A stretch of 64,000 bases of DNA from contig SSEL01000004.1 of the NCBI GenBank assembly GCA_008012315.1, positions 1 to 64,000 on the forward strand, read 5' to 3'. A program made the translations under genes and the position numbers. This document shows positions 25,749-35,224 of this stretch, one piece after another. The notes beneath the pieces are model-generated. The model searched no databases. It worked only from the letters and a program-made list of their open reading frames with translations, and was not told the origin of the DNA. This DNA comes from Rhodospirillaceae bacterium (GTDB lineage Bacteria; Pseudomonadota; Alphaproteobacteria; Dongiales; Dongiaceae). Each line of letters opens with the position of its first letter. Within the stretch, counting starts at the first letter, position 1.

Positions 25749-25881
25749 TTAGCGAGGCCGGCAAAGGGGAACGAATTGGTGTGCTTCGTCACGCAATCGG
25801 GATGGTGAAGGGGTTGAAATAAAACGGCAATTCAATCATTGTGCCGCCAGTTTTACGATATCTTGAGTGGTTGAGCGAACG

Positions 25882-27840
25882 ATGAGCAGGCAGGGACTTG
25901 CTTCAGCGGCGGCCCCTATTGCCGCCGAAAATTTGTTGCAACGGGTAGAGCAGGGAATTGCCGCGGCAGCGGAGGCCCTGGGCGCGCGGCAGCATCCGGA
26001 CGGGCATTGGGCTTTCGAACTGGAAGCGGATGCCACCATTCCGGCCGAATATGTTTTGCTGAAGCATTTTTTGGATGAAATCGATCCCGGTATCGAGCCG
26101 CCGATCGTCAATTATCTGAAATCGATTCAGGGTGCCCATGGTGGCTGGCCCTTGTTTCACGATGGCGATTTCAACATTTCCGCCAGTGTGAAGGCGTACT
26201 TCGCCTTGAAAATTTGCGGCGAAGACGTCAATGCGCCGCATATGAAGCGTGCTCGCGAAGCGATCCTGGCGCATGGCGGTGCGCAGACATCGAATGTCTT
26301 CACGCTGATCCAGTTGGCGCTGTTCGGGCAGGTCCCTTGGCATGCCGTGCCGGTGATGCCGGTGGAAATCATGCATCTGCCACGCTGGTTCCCGTTCCAT
26401 CTCGATAAGGTCAGCTATTGGTCGCGGACGGTCATCGTGCCGCTGTTGGTCCTGATGGCAAAAAAGCCGATGGCCAAGAATCCTCGACGGGTCGATGTCC
26501 GGGAGCTGTTTGTCACGCCGCCGGAGCAGGTGACGAACTGGTACAATATGAGCCGGAAGGGCGCCTGGGCGATCTTCTTCCGCAATATCGATCGGGTCTT
26601 GCAGCGGACCCAATGGGCTTTCCCTAAGTCGTTGCGTGAGCGGGCCATCAAAAAGGCCGTCCGGTTTGTGACCGAGCGGCTGAATGGCGAAGACGGACTT
26701 GGCGCCATCTATCCGGCGATGGCCAACAGCGTGATGATGTTCGAAGTCCTCGGCTATCCGAAGGATCATCCGGACCTCGTTATCGCCAAGAAATCGATCG
26801 AAAAACTGATGATCGTTCATGGCGACCGGGCCTATTGCCAACCGTGTCTGTCGCCGGTCTGGGATACCGGTCTTGCCAGCCATGCCGTGTTGGAAATCGG
26901 CGGTGAGTTTGCAAACCGCGCGACGCTGGCTGCCGACTGGCTCAAGGACCGGCAAATCCTCGATGTTGTCGGCGACTGGGCCGTGCGGGCGCCGGGCGTG
27001 CGGCCAGGTGGCTGGGCGTTCCAGTACAACAATCCCCATTATCCCGATGTCGACGACACGGCAGTCGTCGTGATGGCGCTCGACCGGCTGGATCATGCGA
27101 AATACAAGGAGCAGATCGATCGGGCGGTCGAATGGATCTTCGGCCTGCAAAGTTCGAACGGCGGCTGGGGCGCATTCGATGCCGATAACGACTACCAGTA
27201 TCTCAATCACATTCCCTTTGCGGATCACGGCGCCTTGCTTGACCCGCCGACGGCCGATGTCTCGGCACGCTGCCTCAGCATGCTGGCGCAGCTCGGTTAC
27301 AAGACCGACCATCCAAAGGTGAAGGCGGCGCTCGACTATCTGCTGCGGGAGCAGGAAGAGGATGGAAGCTGGTTCGGCCGATGGGGTACAAATTACGTCT
27401 ATGGCACTTGGTCGGTGTTGTGCGCGCTGAATGCGATCGGCCTGCCAGGCGACCATCCCGCCATGCGAAAGGCCTCCGAATGGCTGATTTCCAAGCAGCG
27501 TGAAGACGGTGGCTGGGGTGAAGATGGCGCTTCCTACTGGGAGGACCAGCCGCGCGGCGAGGGCAAGGTGTCAACAGCGTCTCAGACCGCCTGGGCCGTG
27601 CTCGGCCTGATGGCGGCCGGCGATGTCGACCATCCGTCGGTGGAGAAGGGTATTCGCTTCCTGACCGAAACCCAGGCGGAAAACGGCGAATGGGATGAAG
27701 AGTCCTATACGGCGGTCGGTTTCCCACGCGTCTTCTATCTGCGTTACCACGGCTACCGCGCCTTCTTTCCGGTCTGGGCGATGGCTCGCTACCGCAACCT
27801 GAAGCAGGGTAATTCCACGAACGTCCTGTTTGGAATGTAA
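25882..27840 (+). CDS. shc: Squalene-hopene cyclase
   Basis: This membrane-associated class II terpene cyclase turns squalene into hopene or diplopterol, the first committed hopanoid step. The 652-residue product has the catalytic acid motif DVDD (residues ~389-392) and several QW repeats that stabilise the alpha-barrels (QHPDGHWAFE, QSSNGGWGAF, QEEDGSWFGRW, QREDGGWGED, QAENGEWDEE). Length is normal. The ATG at 25882 is preferred over a GTG at 25867, though neither has a strong Shine-Dalgarno. hpnG follows with one base between them, so they form an operon. The squalene synthesis genes hpnCDE are not upstream here. Confidence 0.96.
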   Translation: MSRQGLASAAAPIAAENLLQRVEQGIAAAAEALGARQHPDGHWAFELEADATIPAEYVLLKHFLDEIDPGIEPPIVNYLKSIQGAHGGWPLFHDGDFNISASVKAYFALKICGEDVNAPHMKRAREAILAHGGAQTSNVFTLIQLALFGQVPWHAVPVMPVEIMHLPRWFPFHLDKVSYWSRTVIVPLLVLMAKKPMAKNPRRVDVRELFVTPPEQVTNWYNMSRKGAWAIFFRNIDRVLQRTQWAFPKSLRERAIKKAVRFVTERLNGEDGLGAIYPAMANSVMMFEVLGYPKDHPDLVIAKKSIEKLMIVHGDRAYCQPCLSPVWDTGLASHAVLEIGGEFANRATLAADWLKDRQILDVVGDWAVRAPGVRPGGWAFQYNNPHYPDVDDTAVVVMALDRLDHAKYKEQIDRAVEWIFGLQSSNGGWGAFDADNDYQYLNHIPFADHGALLDPPTADVSARCLSMLAQLGYKTDHPKVKAALDYLLREQEEDGSWFGRWGTNYVYGTWSVLCALNAIGLPGDHPAMRKASEWLISKQREDGGWGEDGASYWEDQPRGEGKVSTASQTAWAVLGLMAAGDVDHPSVEKGIRFLTETQAENGEWDEESYTAVGFPRVFYLRYHGYRAFFPVWAMARYRNLKQGNSTNVLFGM

Positions 27841-27841
27841 G

Positions 27842-28501
27842 GTGATCGGCGTCGTTACGGGCCTGCAGGCCGAAGCGAAGATCGTCCACGGCCTGCCTTG
27901 CCTTGCCATCAGTGGCGGTGGTCGCGCTGAAGCAACGCGCCGGAAGATAGACGGCTTGATCGAAGCCGGTGCTGAGGGGCTGATCAGCTTCGGGATTGCC
28001 GGTGCGGCCGATCCAGCATTGAAGACGGGTGACGTCGTTGTCTCTGCGACCGTCATTGACGGGGAAGGTCGGCGTTATGTGGGAAACCCGGTCTGGCTCG
28101 AACAGGTGTTGTCGCGACTGCCGGGAAGTCACCCGGGCCATCTTTACGGCAGTGATCACATGGTCTCGGCTGTCGCCGACAAGGCGCGGATCTTAAAGCA
28201 ACATGCGTGCATTGCCGTTGATATGGAAAGCCATCACACGGCCCGTGCGGCAACGCGTTATCAGTTGCCCTTCATCGTGATCCGCGCGGTCGCCGATACG
28301 GCTTCCGAACAGTTGCCGGAAGCGCTCGCGGCCGGCGTCGATGCCGAGGGAAGAACGCAGGCCTGGCCAATCATCACCGCGCTATTGACGGGCCGCCTGG
28401 GCTTTGGCGTTGTGATGCGGGCCGGCAGATCCTCCAGCCGCGCCCTTGCAAGCCTCAGGCAATGCCGGCCAGCCTTGGTTCAATTGCTGTCGGAGAGCTG
28501 A
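27842..28501 (+). CDS. hpnG: Hopanoid nucleosidase HpnG
   Basis: The phosphorylase-superfamily enzyme removes adenine from adenosylhopane to give ribosylhopane or its phosphate. The start is a GTG at 27842, one base after the shc stop, with GGAATG just upstream; the resulting MIGVVTGLQAEAKIV matches the family. The 219-residue product shows LISFGIAGAADPALKTGDVV and the catalytic region IAVDMESHHTARAA with the Met-Glu pair that contacts ribose in nucleoside phosphorylases. A terminator follows, separating it from convergent hpnH, the enzyme that makes its substrate. Confidence 0.9.
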   Translation: MIGVVTGLQAEAKIVHGLPCLAISGGGRAEATRRKIDGLIEAGAEGLISFGIAGAADPALKTGDVVVSATVIDGEGRRYVGNPVWLEQVLSRLPGSHPGHLYGSDHMVSAVADKARILKQHACIAVDMESHHTARAATRYQLPFIVIRAVADTASEQLPEALAAGVDAEGRTQAWPIITALLTGRLGFGVVMRAGRSSSRALASLRQCRPALVQLLSES

Positions 28502-28570
28502 GGTTTTTCTTTTACGATCAATCTATTGAATCGGATGTCTAGACCGATCTGCGAGTTGTACCCAAATAAG

Positions 28571-28610
28571 AAAAACGCCCCTTTCCAGCAGGAAAGAGGC
28601 GTTTTTTTTT
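28571..28610. terminator. Bidirectional intrinsic terminator
   Basis: AAAAACGCC-C-CTTTCC pairs with GGAAAG-A-GGCGTTTTT around an AGCA loop, with a T-run of ten. It separates convergent hpnG and hpnH. Confidence 0.9.
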
Positions 28611-28624
28611 AGGAGCCGAGGGCG

Positions 28625-29779
28625 TTATTCCGCCGCGGCCCGGCCCTTGCCGTGATTGGCGACCTTATCCGACTTGATCTGGGTCATCGCATCTTCGACA
28701 TGACGCGAGAAGACGAACTCAGCCGGACGCTGCTTATCGAGCGCGATGTCGGGCGCCATATCGCCATCGACCTTCACGCCCTTCAGCGACACCATCAGGG
28801 CCTTCAGCGGATGCTTGAAGGTGTCTTTCACGGCGGTACCCTCGAAGCCGCTATGCACCATGCAATCCGCGCACTTCTCGTAATTGCCGACGCCGTAGCT
28901 GTCCCAATCCGTGCCGTTCATCAGTTCGGCATAGGTTTTGGCATAGCCTTCGCCGATCAGGTAGCAGGGACGCTGCCAGCCAAAGACGTTCCGGGTCGGG
29001 TTCGCCCAGGGCGTGCAGGCATAGGTCTCGTTGCCGGCGAGGAAATTGAGGAACAGCGACGACTGGCTGAACTCCCAGCGCTTGCCCTTGTCGCCACGGC
29101 GGAAAATATCGCGGAACAACTGGCGGGTTTTCTGGCGGTTCAGGAAGTGCTGCTGATCTGGCGCCCGTTCATAGGCATAGCCCGGCGACACCGTGATGCC
29201 GTCCAGACCCATCGCCATGACGTCGTCGAAGAAGCTGGCGGCGCGAGCCGGATCGGTACCGTCGAAGAAGGTGCAGTTGATGTTCACACGGAAGCCGGCG
29301 GCCTTCGCTCTCTTGATCGCTTCCACCGCCTTGTCGTAGACGCCCTGCTGGCAGACCGACTTGTCGTGCTCTTCCTTGCTGCCGTCGAGATGCACCGACC
29401 AGGTGAAGTAGGGCGACGGCTTGTATTGGTCCATCTTCTTTTCCAACAGCAATGCGTTGGTGCAGAGATAGACGAAGCGCTTCTGGGCGATCAGGCCTTC
29501 GATGATCTGTGGCATCTCCCGGTGCAGTAGCGGTTCGCCGCCGGCGATCGACACCATCGGCGCACCGCATTCTTCGGCCGCATGGAGGGCATCCTTCACG
29601 GAGATGCGCTGATTCAGGATCTCGTCCGGATAGTCGATCTTGCCGCAGCCGGCGCAAGCGAGATTGCAGCGGAACAGCGGTTCCAGCATCAGGACGAGCG
29701 GATAACGCTTCCGCCCCATCAGGTGCTGTTTCATGACGTAAGCGCCTACGCGCGCCGCCTGACGTAAAGGTACCGCCAC
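28625..29779 (-). CDS. hpnH: Radical-SAM adenosylhopane synthase HpnH
   Basis: HpnH adds the 5'-deoxyadenosyl group of S-adenosylmethionine to diploptene, starting the C35 hopanoid side chain. The 384-residue enzyme carries the [4Fe-4S] motif C38-x3-C42-x2-C45 (RCNLACAGCGK), the glycine-rich SAM contact SIAGGEPLLH, and C-terminal cysteines (CTPW, CADCMVHSGFEG) typical of this family. A GTG start at 29779 has GGAAGGAG 8 nt upstream. It is convergent with shc-hpnG. In many relatives the order is shc-hpnG-hpnH on one strand, so this is a local rearrangement. Confidence 0.95.
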   Translation of the reverse strand: MAVPLRQAARVGAYVMKQHLMGRKRYPLVLMLEPLFRCNLACAGCGKIDYPDEILNQRISVKDALHAAEECGAPMVSIAGGEPLLHREMPQIIEGLIAQKRFVYLCTNALLLEKKMDQYKPSPYFTWSVHLDGSKEEHDKSVCQQGVYDKAVEAIKRAKAAGFRVNINCTFFDGTDPARAASFFDDVMAMGLDGITVSPGYAYERAPDQQHFLNRQKTRQLFRDIFRRGDKGKRWEFSQSSLFLNFLAGNETYACTPWANPTRNVFGWQRPCYLIGEGYAKTYAELMNGTDWDSYGVGNYEKCADCMVHSGFEGTAVKDTFKHPLKALMVSLKGVKVDGDMAPDIALDKQRPAEFVFSRHVEDAMTQIKSDKVANHGKGRAAAE

Positions 29780-30003
29780 GATTAACTCCTTCCGTTTCTC
29801 AGCCGATTACCTCGGCTGGGTCCGTCGTTCGGTCGCAGGTTGTCGTCGGTTTCCCGCTTAGAATCAAGACAATCTAGACATTTTTCTTGCGGTGCGAAAG
29901 CGGCGGGATGGCGCAGAAGGTGCCGGTTCCGATGCATCGCGTGCATCCCCTTCATTTACCTTGCTGCATATAGGGGTATTTTTTGATGCTGTCTTTTTCC
30001 TGT

Positions 30004-30027
30004 AATATACTGATTTATCAGTATATT
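30004..30027. promoter_or_regulatory. AT-rich palindrome, possible operator
   Basis: AATATACTGA-TTTA-TCAGTATATT is a perfect 10-bp inverted repeat in an A/T-rich stretch just upstream of the small ORF at 30063. Without a T-run it is more likely an operator or promoter element than a terminator. Confidence 0.45.
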
Positions 30028-30062
30028 TCTAGTCATTCATAGGAGGGCCAGGAGCGCGCCGC

Positions 30063-30113
30063 ATGCGCATCCCCGGATTAGAAATCATCGAACTCTTCCT
30101 CGCAATAGTGTGA
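30063..30113 (+). CDS. Possible 16-residue leader peptide
   Basis: ATG to TGA encodes MRIPGLEIIELFLAIV. AGGAGG and GGAG lie 16 and 8 nt upstream, a good ribosome site for so short a frame. The peptide is hydrophobic with no repeated codon that would mark amino-acid attenuation. It precedes dxs by about 300 nt. It could be a leader peptide or a small membrane protein, or the ribosome site could be chance. It is reported as a candidate only. Confidence 0.3.
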   Translation: MRIPGLEIIELFLAIV

Positions 30114-30414
30114 TCCAGATCATTCGCCGGAAGACGCTTACTGCGTGTATGTCTTCAATCGAAAGGCGCGGTCTGAGTCGGACGTTGTCGACCCGCCGGA
30201 TCGTCGGCGACGAGGGGGAGTTAACCTTTAAGCAAGGCGAGCAGGATTGCCATTGGGCTGGTAATTACGCGCGTCTTTGCCTATAAGCTGCGAGCTTTAC
30301 GCGCCTGCAGCGCTCTGCGCGTTCGGGCCTTTCAAGAATCGGTTAAGATGACCGCCCGTTCTTACGTTGCGTCAGCCGTAGGAAAGAGGCGCATTAGATG
30401 AAAAGGTAGAAAAC

Positions 30415-32331
30415 GTGACGGTAGCCAGCAAGACACCGCTTTTGGATCGCGTGACCACGCCAGCGCAGCTGCGCCAGTTGGATCCTTCCGATCTCCGGCA
30501 GTTGGCTCACGAGCTGCGTCAAGAAACGATCGACGCCGTTTCGGTCACAGGCGGCCATCTCGGCGCCGGGCTTGGCGTCGTCGAATTGACGACGGCGATT
30601 CATTATGTGTTCGACACGCCCTACGATCGTTTGATCTGGGACGTCGGTCATCAGGCCTATCCGCATAAGATCCTCACCGGCCGTCGCGACCGCATCCGCA
30701 CCTTGCGGCAAGGTGGCGGCCTGAGCGGTTTTACCAAGCGGTCGGAATCTGAATACGATCCTTTTGGCGCCGCTCATAGCTCGACGTCGATCTCGGCCGG
30801 CCTCGGCATGGCGGTCGGCAGTGAAATGCAGGGTCGCAAGCGCAATGTCATCTCGGTGATCGGCGACGGTTCGATGAGCGCCGGCATGGCGTATGAGGCC
30901 ATGAACAATGCCGGCTCGATGGATACCCGGCTCATCGTCATCCTGAATGACAACGACATGTCGATCGCGCCGCCGGTCGGCGCCTTGAGCGCTTACCTGT
31001 CGCGATCGATCTCCTCCTCCTCCTTCCGTTCGTTGCGTCATCTGGCGAAGGATTTCAGCAAGATTCTGCCGAGCGGCCTTCAGCGCGCGGCGCAGCGTGC
31101 CGAGGAATATGCCCGCGGCATGATTTCCGGCGGCACGTTGTTTGAAGAGCTTGGCTTCTACTATATCGGCCCGATCGACGGTCATAACCTCGATCACCTG
31201 CTGCCCGTCTTGCAGAACCTGCGCAATTCCGACGAGCCGGGCCCGGTCCTCGTGCATGTGGTGACGGAAAAAGGCCATGGCTATCCGCCGGCTGAGAAAT
31301 CGGCAGATAAGTATCATGGCGTGGTCAAGTTCGACGTTGCCACCGGTATCCAGCAGAAATCGACGCCCAAGGCGCCCAGCTATACGAGCGTCTATGCCAA
31401 GGCGCTGATCGCCGAGGCTAAAGCGGATGATCGCGTCGTTGCGGTCAATGCGGCGATGCCGTCGGGCACCGGCCTGGATGTTTTCGGCAAGGCTTTCCCG
31501 GATCGCTGCTTCGATGTCGCGATCGCCGAACAGCATGCCGTCACCTTTTGCGCCGGCATGGCCTGCGAAGGCATGAAGCCGTTCGCCACGATCTATTCGA
31601 CCTTCCTGCAGCGTGGTTACGATCAAGTGGTTCATGACGTGGCGATCCAGAGCCTGCCGGTTCGTTTCGCGATGGATCGCGCCGGTCTGGTTGGCGCCGA
31701 TGGCGCGACCCATGCCGGCAGTTTCGACGTCGCTTATCTCGGCTGCTTGCCGAACTTCGTCCTGATGGCGCCGGCCGATGAAGCCGAATTGATGCATATG
31801 GTGGCGACGGCGGCGGCAATCGACGATCGGCCCAGCGCATTCCGCTATCCGCGCGGCGAAGGCTACAATGTTCCGTTGCCGGAGCGTGGCAGCGTGCTGG
31901 AGATCGGCAAGGGCCGTATTATCCGCGAAGGTACCAAAGTGGCGTTGCTGAGCTACGGGACGCGTCTGCAGGAATGCCTGAAGGCCGCCGACGATCTGGC
32001 TGCCAAGGGTTTGTCCACGACGGTTGCCGATGCCCGTTTCTGCAAACCGCTCGATACCGATCTGGTCAATCGCCTGGCACGCGAACACGAAGTCTTGATT
32101 ACCATCGAAGAAGGTTCGATTGGCGGATTTGGCAGCCACGTCCTACATCATCTGGCAACCGTCGGGCTGCTGGATAGCGGGTTGAAGATCCGGCCGATGG
32201 TATTGCCGGATATCTTCATCGATCATGACTCGCCGCAGAAACAGTACGATCTCGCCCGGTTGAACGCCGTCCACGTGGTTGAAACGGTACTGCAATGCCT
32301 GGGTGTTTCGCAAAGCATCGCACAGCAATGA
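30415..32331 (+). CDS. dxs: 1-deoxy-D-xylulose-5-phosphate synthase
   Basis: Dxs condenses pyruvate and glyceraldehyde 3-phosphate, the first step of the MEP isoprenoid pathway that feeds squalene and hopanoids. The 638-residue protein has the thiamine diphosphate binding block [20 protein letters not shown] with downstream [13 protein letters not shown]. It also has the transketolase-type [17 protein letters not shown] with the catalytic Glu, and a C-terminal domain ([16 protein letters not shown]). The start is a GTG with AAAAGG about 7 nt upstream. hpnM overlaps its end by ATGA. Sitting among hopanoid genes, it may be a dedicated copy beside a housekeeping dxs elsewhere; this cannot be told from the window. 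Confidence 0.95.
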   Translation: MTVASKTPLLDRVTTPAQLRQLDPSDLRQLAHELRQETIDAVSVTGGHLGAGLGVVELTTAIHYVFDTPYDRLIWDVGHQAYPHKILTGRRDRIRTLRQGGGLSGFTKRSESEYDPFGAAHSSTSISAGLGMAVGSEMQGRKRNVISVIGDGSMSAGMAYEAMNNAGSMDTRLIVILNDNDMSIAPPVGALSAYLSRSISSSSFRSLRHLAKDFSKILPSGLQRAAQRAEEYARGMISGGTLFEELGFYYIGPIDGHNLDHLLPVLQNLRNSDEPGPVLVHVVTEKGHGYPPAEKSADKYHGVVKFDVATGIQQKSTPKAPSYTSVYAKALIAEAKADDRVVAVNAAMPSGTGLDVFGKAFPDRCFDVAIAEQHAVTFCAGMACEGMKPFATIYSTFLQRGYDQVVHDVAIQSLPVRFAMDRAGLVGADGATHAGSFDVAYLGCLPNFVLMAPADEAELMHMVATAAAIDDRPSAFRYPRGEGYNVPLPERGSVLEIGKGRIIREGTKVALLSYGTRLQECLKAADDLAAKGLSTTVADARFCKPLDTDLVNRLAREHEVLITIEEGSIGGFGSHVLHHLATVGLLDSGLKIRPMVLPDIFIDHDSPQKQYDLARLNAVHVVETVLQCLGVSQSIAQQ

Positions 32332-32963
32332 TCAATCGTCGTCACTTTGTGCGGACTGCGCTGGTCGCAGGCGCAGTTGCCGCTGTCGCCGGCCGGTTTG
32401 CCGGTCATCCAGCCTTGGCCGATGCGGGAGATCCGAAGGCAAAGGTAGAGGCATTCTATGCCGTGCTGCTGGACTGTATGAAGCAGGGACCACAGCTGGG
32501 TTTCGATGGCCGTTACAAGAAATTGGATCCGGTGATCCACGATACCTTCGATGTGCCGATCATGGCGCGGATCGCCGTCGGCCAGGAATGGACCGATATG
32601 CCGGCCGACAAGAAGTCGGCGATCCTGGAGGTTTTCGCCCGCTACATGGTCACCACCTATGCAGCGCGTTTCAAGGCGTTCAGCGGACAAAGCTTTTCGG
32701 TGGGCGATGAGAAGCAGCCGAATGCCGACCGCAAATTGGTGGAAAGCAAGATCATCCGCGCAAATGGCGAACCCGTCCAACTGAACTACGTGTTCCGTCA
32801 GGGCGACAGCGGCTGGAAGATCATCGATATCTATCTCAGTGGAACGATTTCGGAAATGGCGCGCATGCGGTCGGATTTCTCCGAAACCGTCCGTTCCGGC
32901 GGCGCCGATGCCCTGATCAAGATACTCGAGCAGAAGATTGCTGAATTGAAGAAAGGGGCCTGA
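32328..32963 (+). CDS. hpnM: Hopanoid-associated MlaC-like periplasmic protein HpnM
   Basis: The start [15 protein letters not shown] at 32328 overlaps the dxs stop (ATGA). The 211-residue precursor has a signal with a twin-arginine-like RR-H-F-V start and cleavage near ALA-DAGD. The body matches the Ttg2D/MlaC family ([55 protein letters not shown]). MlaC carries phospholipids across the periplasm; HpnM is the relative encoded with hopanoid genes and is thought to work with HpnN in lipid trafficking. hpnN is encoded about 2 kb away on the other strand. Confidence 0.88.
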   Translation: MINRRHFVRTALVAGAVAAVAGRFAGHPALADAGDPKAKVEAFYAVLLDCMKQGPQLGFDGRYKKLDPVIHDTFDVPIMARIAVGQEWTDMPADKKSAILEVFARYMVTTYAARFKAFSGQSFSVGDEKQPNADRKLVESKIIRANGEPVQLNYVFRQGDSGWKIIDIYLSGTISEMARMRSDFSETVRSGGADALIKILEQKIAELKKGA

Positions 32964-33064
32964 TCGGCTGGTTGTTTGCCGAGGCCTGAGAGCGGAGCGA
33001 AGGCGAGGGTGGGGGATCTGCCATATCGAAGATAGAAGACGCACCGCCGGATCTGCTGTCTTCT

Positions 33065-33976
33065 TTGCTCGCCAGGCGGCGTAGTGAAATCGTCGTTCCT
33101 TGCGCCGTCGTCCATCCTTGCGATCCCGAATCCCTTGCCGGCGCGGTCGCTGCTGCCGCGCAAGGGCTTATCTCGCCGGTTTTGATCGGCCCGCGCCATA
33201 AGATCGATGCCGCCGCCGATCAGGCGGGCCTGGATATCAGCCCCTACCGGCGGGTCGACACGGAGCACAGTCATGCCGCCGCTGCCGCCGCAGTGTCCAT
33301 CGCGCGTGCGGGTGAGGTTGCCGGCCTGATGAAGGGCAGCCTGCACACCGATGAACTCATGGCGGCGGCTTTGGCTGCCGAGGGGTTGCGGACCGGGCGG
33401 CGCGCCAGCCATGTTTTCGTCATGGCTGTCCCCGCTTATGCGCATCTCCTGCTTATTACCGATGCGGCGATCAACATCACACCCGATCTCGACGCCAAGC
33501 GCGACATTGCCCAGAATGCAATCGACCTCGCACGGATCCTTGGTATCGCCGAGCCTCGCCTGGCGGTCCTTGCCGCAGTGGAAACCATCAGCGCCAAAAT
33601 GCCATCGACGTTGGATGCGGCGGCCTTGTGCAAGATGGCCGATCGCGGGCAGATCACAGGCGGCCTGATCGATGGACCGCTGGCTTTCGACAATGCCATC
33701 AGTCCCCAGGCGGCCGCCAGCAAAGGCATCACCTCCCAGGTGGCCGGCCGGGCCGAGATCCTGCTGGTGCCCGATCTGGAGGCCGGCAATATGCTGGCAA
33801 AGCAATTGACCTATTTCGCCAATGCGGCCAGCGCCGGCATCGTTCTTGGTTGTCGCGTGCCGATCGCGCTGACCAGCCGGGCGGATAGCCGGTCGGCCCG
33901 GCTGGCATCGGCGGCGGTAATGGTGCTGATCGCTGAGGCGAGGGCTTTGCAGGCCGAGGCCGCGGTGAATATTTGA
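33065..33976 (+). CDS. Phosphate acyltransferase (PTA/PTB family)
   Basis: The 303-residue enzyme belongs to the phosphate acetyl/butyryl transferase family (GLISPVLIGPRHKIDAAADQ, GLMKGSLHTDELMAAAL, VFVMAVPAYAHLLLITDAAI, GGLIDGPLAFDNAISPQAA). It would interconvert acyl-CoA and acyl phosphate. No MaoC/crotonase domain is fused and no acetate kinase adjoins. The true start is unclear. The frame is open back to 32990 with no ATG or GTG; only CTG codons and this TTG occur, while family alignment suggests some 15 more N-terminal residues (DAPPDLLSS...). Either an unusual start is used or the gene start has decayed. Confidence 0.78.
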   Translation: MLARRRSEIVVPCAVVHPCDPESLAGAVAAAAQGLISPVLIGPRHKIDAAADQAGLDISPYRRVDTEHSHAAAAAAVSIARAGEVAGLMKGSLHTDELMAAALAAEGLRTGRRASHVFVMAVPAYAHLLLITDAAINITPDLDAKRDIAQNAIDLARILGIAEPRLAVLAAVETISAKMPSTLDAAALCKMADRGQITGGLIDGPLAFDNAISPQAAASKGITSQVAGRAEILLVPDLEAGNMLAKQLTYFANAASAGIVLGCRVPIALTSRADSRSARLASAAVMVLIAEARALQAEAAVNI

Positions 33977-33984
33977 AGGCCGAG

Positions 33985-34117
33985 AGCCGGATCGTTTTAG
34001 ACGGAATCGCTTTGCGATTTTGTCTAAAACGTGAATCCGCCTCTCATAATAAGATAGAGGGCGATTCGCTTCTTTGATGGAAGCATAATGCTGCCATCAA
34101 AGACGATCGCGCTCTAG
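33985..34117. repeat. Nested palindromic intergenic repeat
   Basis: GTTTTAGAC...GTCTAAAAC (33994-34030) encloses AATCGC/GCGATT, and TCTTTGATGG...CCATCAAAGA (34071-34103) forms a second long stem. The ends carry GAGCCGGATCG and CGATCGCGCTC. This looks like a mosaic palindromic element of the kind dispersed between genes in alphaproteobacterial genomes. No other copy was found in this window. Confidence 0.6.
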
Positions 34118-34536
34118 GCTAAGGCAGACGGGCAATCCTTTACCGGCGATAGATCACAGGCTTCCTTCAACGCCAGCAGGCATTTGTTGAGCTCGGACAG
34201 GCGAACCGGCTTGCCGAGTGAACCGGCCATGTTCAACCCGCGAGCGACGCCCAATCCGGCGGCGACCCGCAACATCGTCGGATCGAGGCCACTGAAAATG
34301 AAGATTTTTGCCTGGCTGCCGATATCGGCGAGAAAGCTCAGCAATTCTATGCCGTCGGTTTTCGGCATCCCCAGATCCAGCACGATGACATGGGGCTGGA
34401 AGTCGCCATAAATTTGTTTGAATTCCTCCGGCTGGTGGGATTTGCACACCACAAAACCGCAGGCAACGGCAGCTTCGGCGACAATCGATGCGACATCGGC
34501 TTCGTCATCGATAATAAGCAATCGATGCTCTTCCAC
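34114..34536 (-). CDS. Single-domain response regulator
   Basis: The 140-residue protein is a lone receiver domain: acidic pocket D10-D11-E12 (LIIDDEAD), phospho-acceptor D54 in VIVLDLGMPKTDGIE, FIFSG with the switch Ser, and GKPVR with the conserved Lys. No output domain follows, so it should act by protein contact as CheY or DivK do. A GTG start with GGGGGGAG 4-5 nt upstream is well supported. No kinase gene adjoins; the sensor kinase at 23530 is a possible but unproven partner. Confidence 0.85.
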   Translation of the reverse strand: MEEHRLLIIDDEADVASIVAEAAVACGFVVCKSHQPEEFKQIYGDFQPHVIVLDLGMPKTDGIELLSFLADIGSQAKIFIFSGLDPTMLRVAAGLGVARGLNMAGSLGKPVRLSELNKCLLALKEACDLSPVKDCPSALA

Positions 34537-34713
34537 GACGCTCCCCCCTGAAGCATGTGGCAGAACCCAGTCCGCAACTAGACGTTGGGTGCCAACAATT
34601 TTACAATTTTAGGTAGCATTACGTTCCTAGGACCGATATTACGGATGCCTCGGAAGAGGTCAAGCGCGATAGGTCGGCTTCGTCAAAAGAGAGCTGTGGA
34701 ATAAAGCCGAAGC

Positions 34714-34745
34714 AAAAAAACGGGGGCAGCGGTTGCTGCCCCCGT
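34714..34745 (-). terminator. Intrinsic terminator of the cold-shock gene
   Basis: An 11-bp stem (ACGGGGGCAGC) with loop GGTT is followed on the minus strand by seven T, about 35 nt after the csp stop. Confidence 0.9.
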
Positions 34746-34778
34746 ACTGCATGATGCAATGGCTGGATTGGGATCCAG

Positions 34779-34988
34779 TTATGCGAGCTGCAGGTTCGTG
34801 GCCGAAGTCTTGCCACGGCGCGGGTCGCGCTCCAGCTCGAAGCTGATGCGCTGACCGTCGCGCAGCGTACCGATGCCCGAGCGCTCAACCGCCGAGATGT
34901 GGACGAAAACATCCGCCGACCCATCTTCCGGCTGAATGAAGCCATAGCCCTTGGATGCATTGAACCACTTCACGGTTCCAATAGCCAT
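34779..34988 (-). CDS. cspA: Cold-shock protein (CspA family)
   Basis: The 69-residue protein starting [18 protein letters not shown] has both RNA-binding motifs, KGYGFIQ (RNP1) and DVFVHIS (RNP2), in one OB-fold. It binds single-stranded RNA and opens secondary structure. The start at 34988 has GAAGGA 8 nt upstream and is preferred over an in-frame ATG five codons earlier. The 236-nt gap to hpnN leaves room for a long leader such as cold-shock mRNAs often have, though none can be demonstrated here. Its own terminator follows. Confidence 0.93.
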   Translation of the reverse strand: MAIGTVKWFNASKGYGFIQPEDGSADVFVHISAVERSGIGTLRDGQRISFELERDPRRGKTSATNLQLA

Positions 34989-35224
34989 TTGATAATCCTT
35001 CAATAGGTTTCACATGCACTTGGCGTGCCGTCGATTTCTTCGGTTGTAGGGCAGGTGCAGGTCCGGCGCTCGATCTCGAGCTATGGAGAGCATGCCAGAC
35101 GTGAAGCTGTCGACTTAAGGAAAATAGCCGATGGCGCGAATTTTGGCAAGGAAGCCCCGGAAAAGTTAAACCCATATTTCAAACGCGGAAATGAGATGCT
35201 TCCGGTCGCTTGAATTCCGTCGCC

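Larger units (their letters stand above)
29780..30414. other. 635-nt region between hpnH and dxs
   Basis: The left part should hold the hpnH promoter. An AT-rich palindrome lies at 30004-30027 and a 16-codon ORF with ribosome site at 30063-30113. About 300 nt with no further recognised element separates that ORF from dxs. A three-codon ORF (ATGAAAAGGTAG, 30398) immediately precedes the dxs start. Confidence 0.5.

Noticed and set aside
30114..30397. Possible tRNA, small RNA or riboswitch upstream of dxs
   Set aside because: No tRNA cloverleaf, no terminator and no known riboswitch core could be recognised by eye; left as unexplained leader.
30394..32139. 581-codon open frame antisense to dxs
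   Set aside because: It mirrors the codon pattern of dxs, has no recognisable domain and no ribosome site; dxs is certain.
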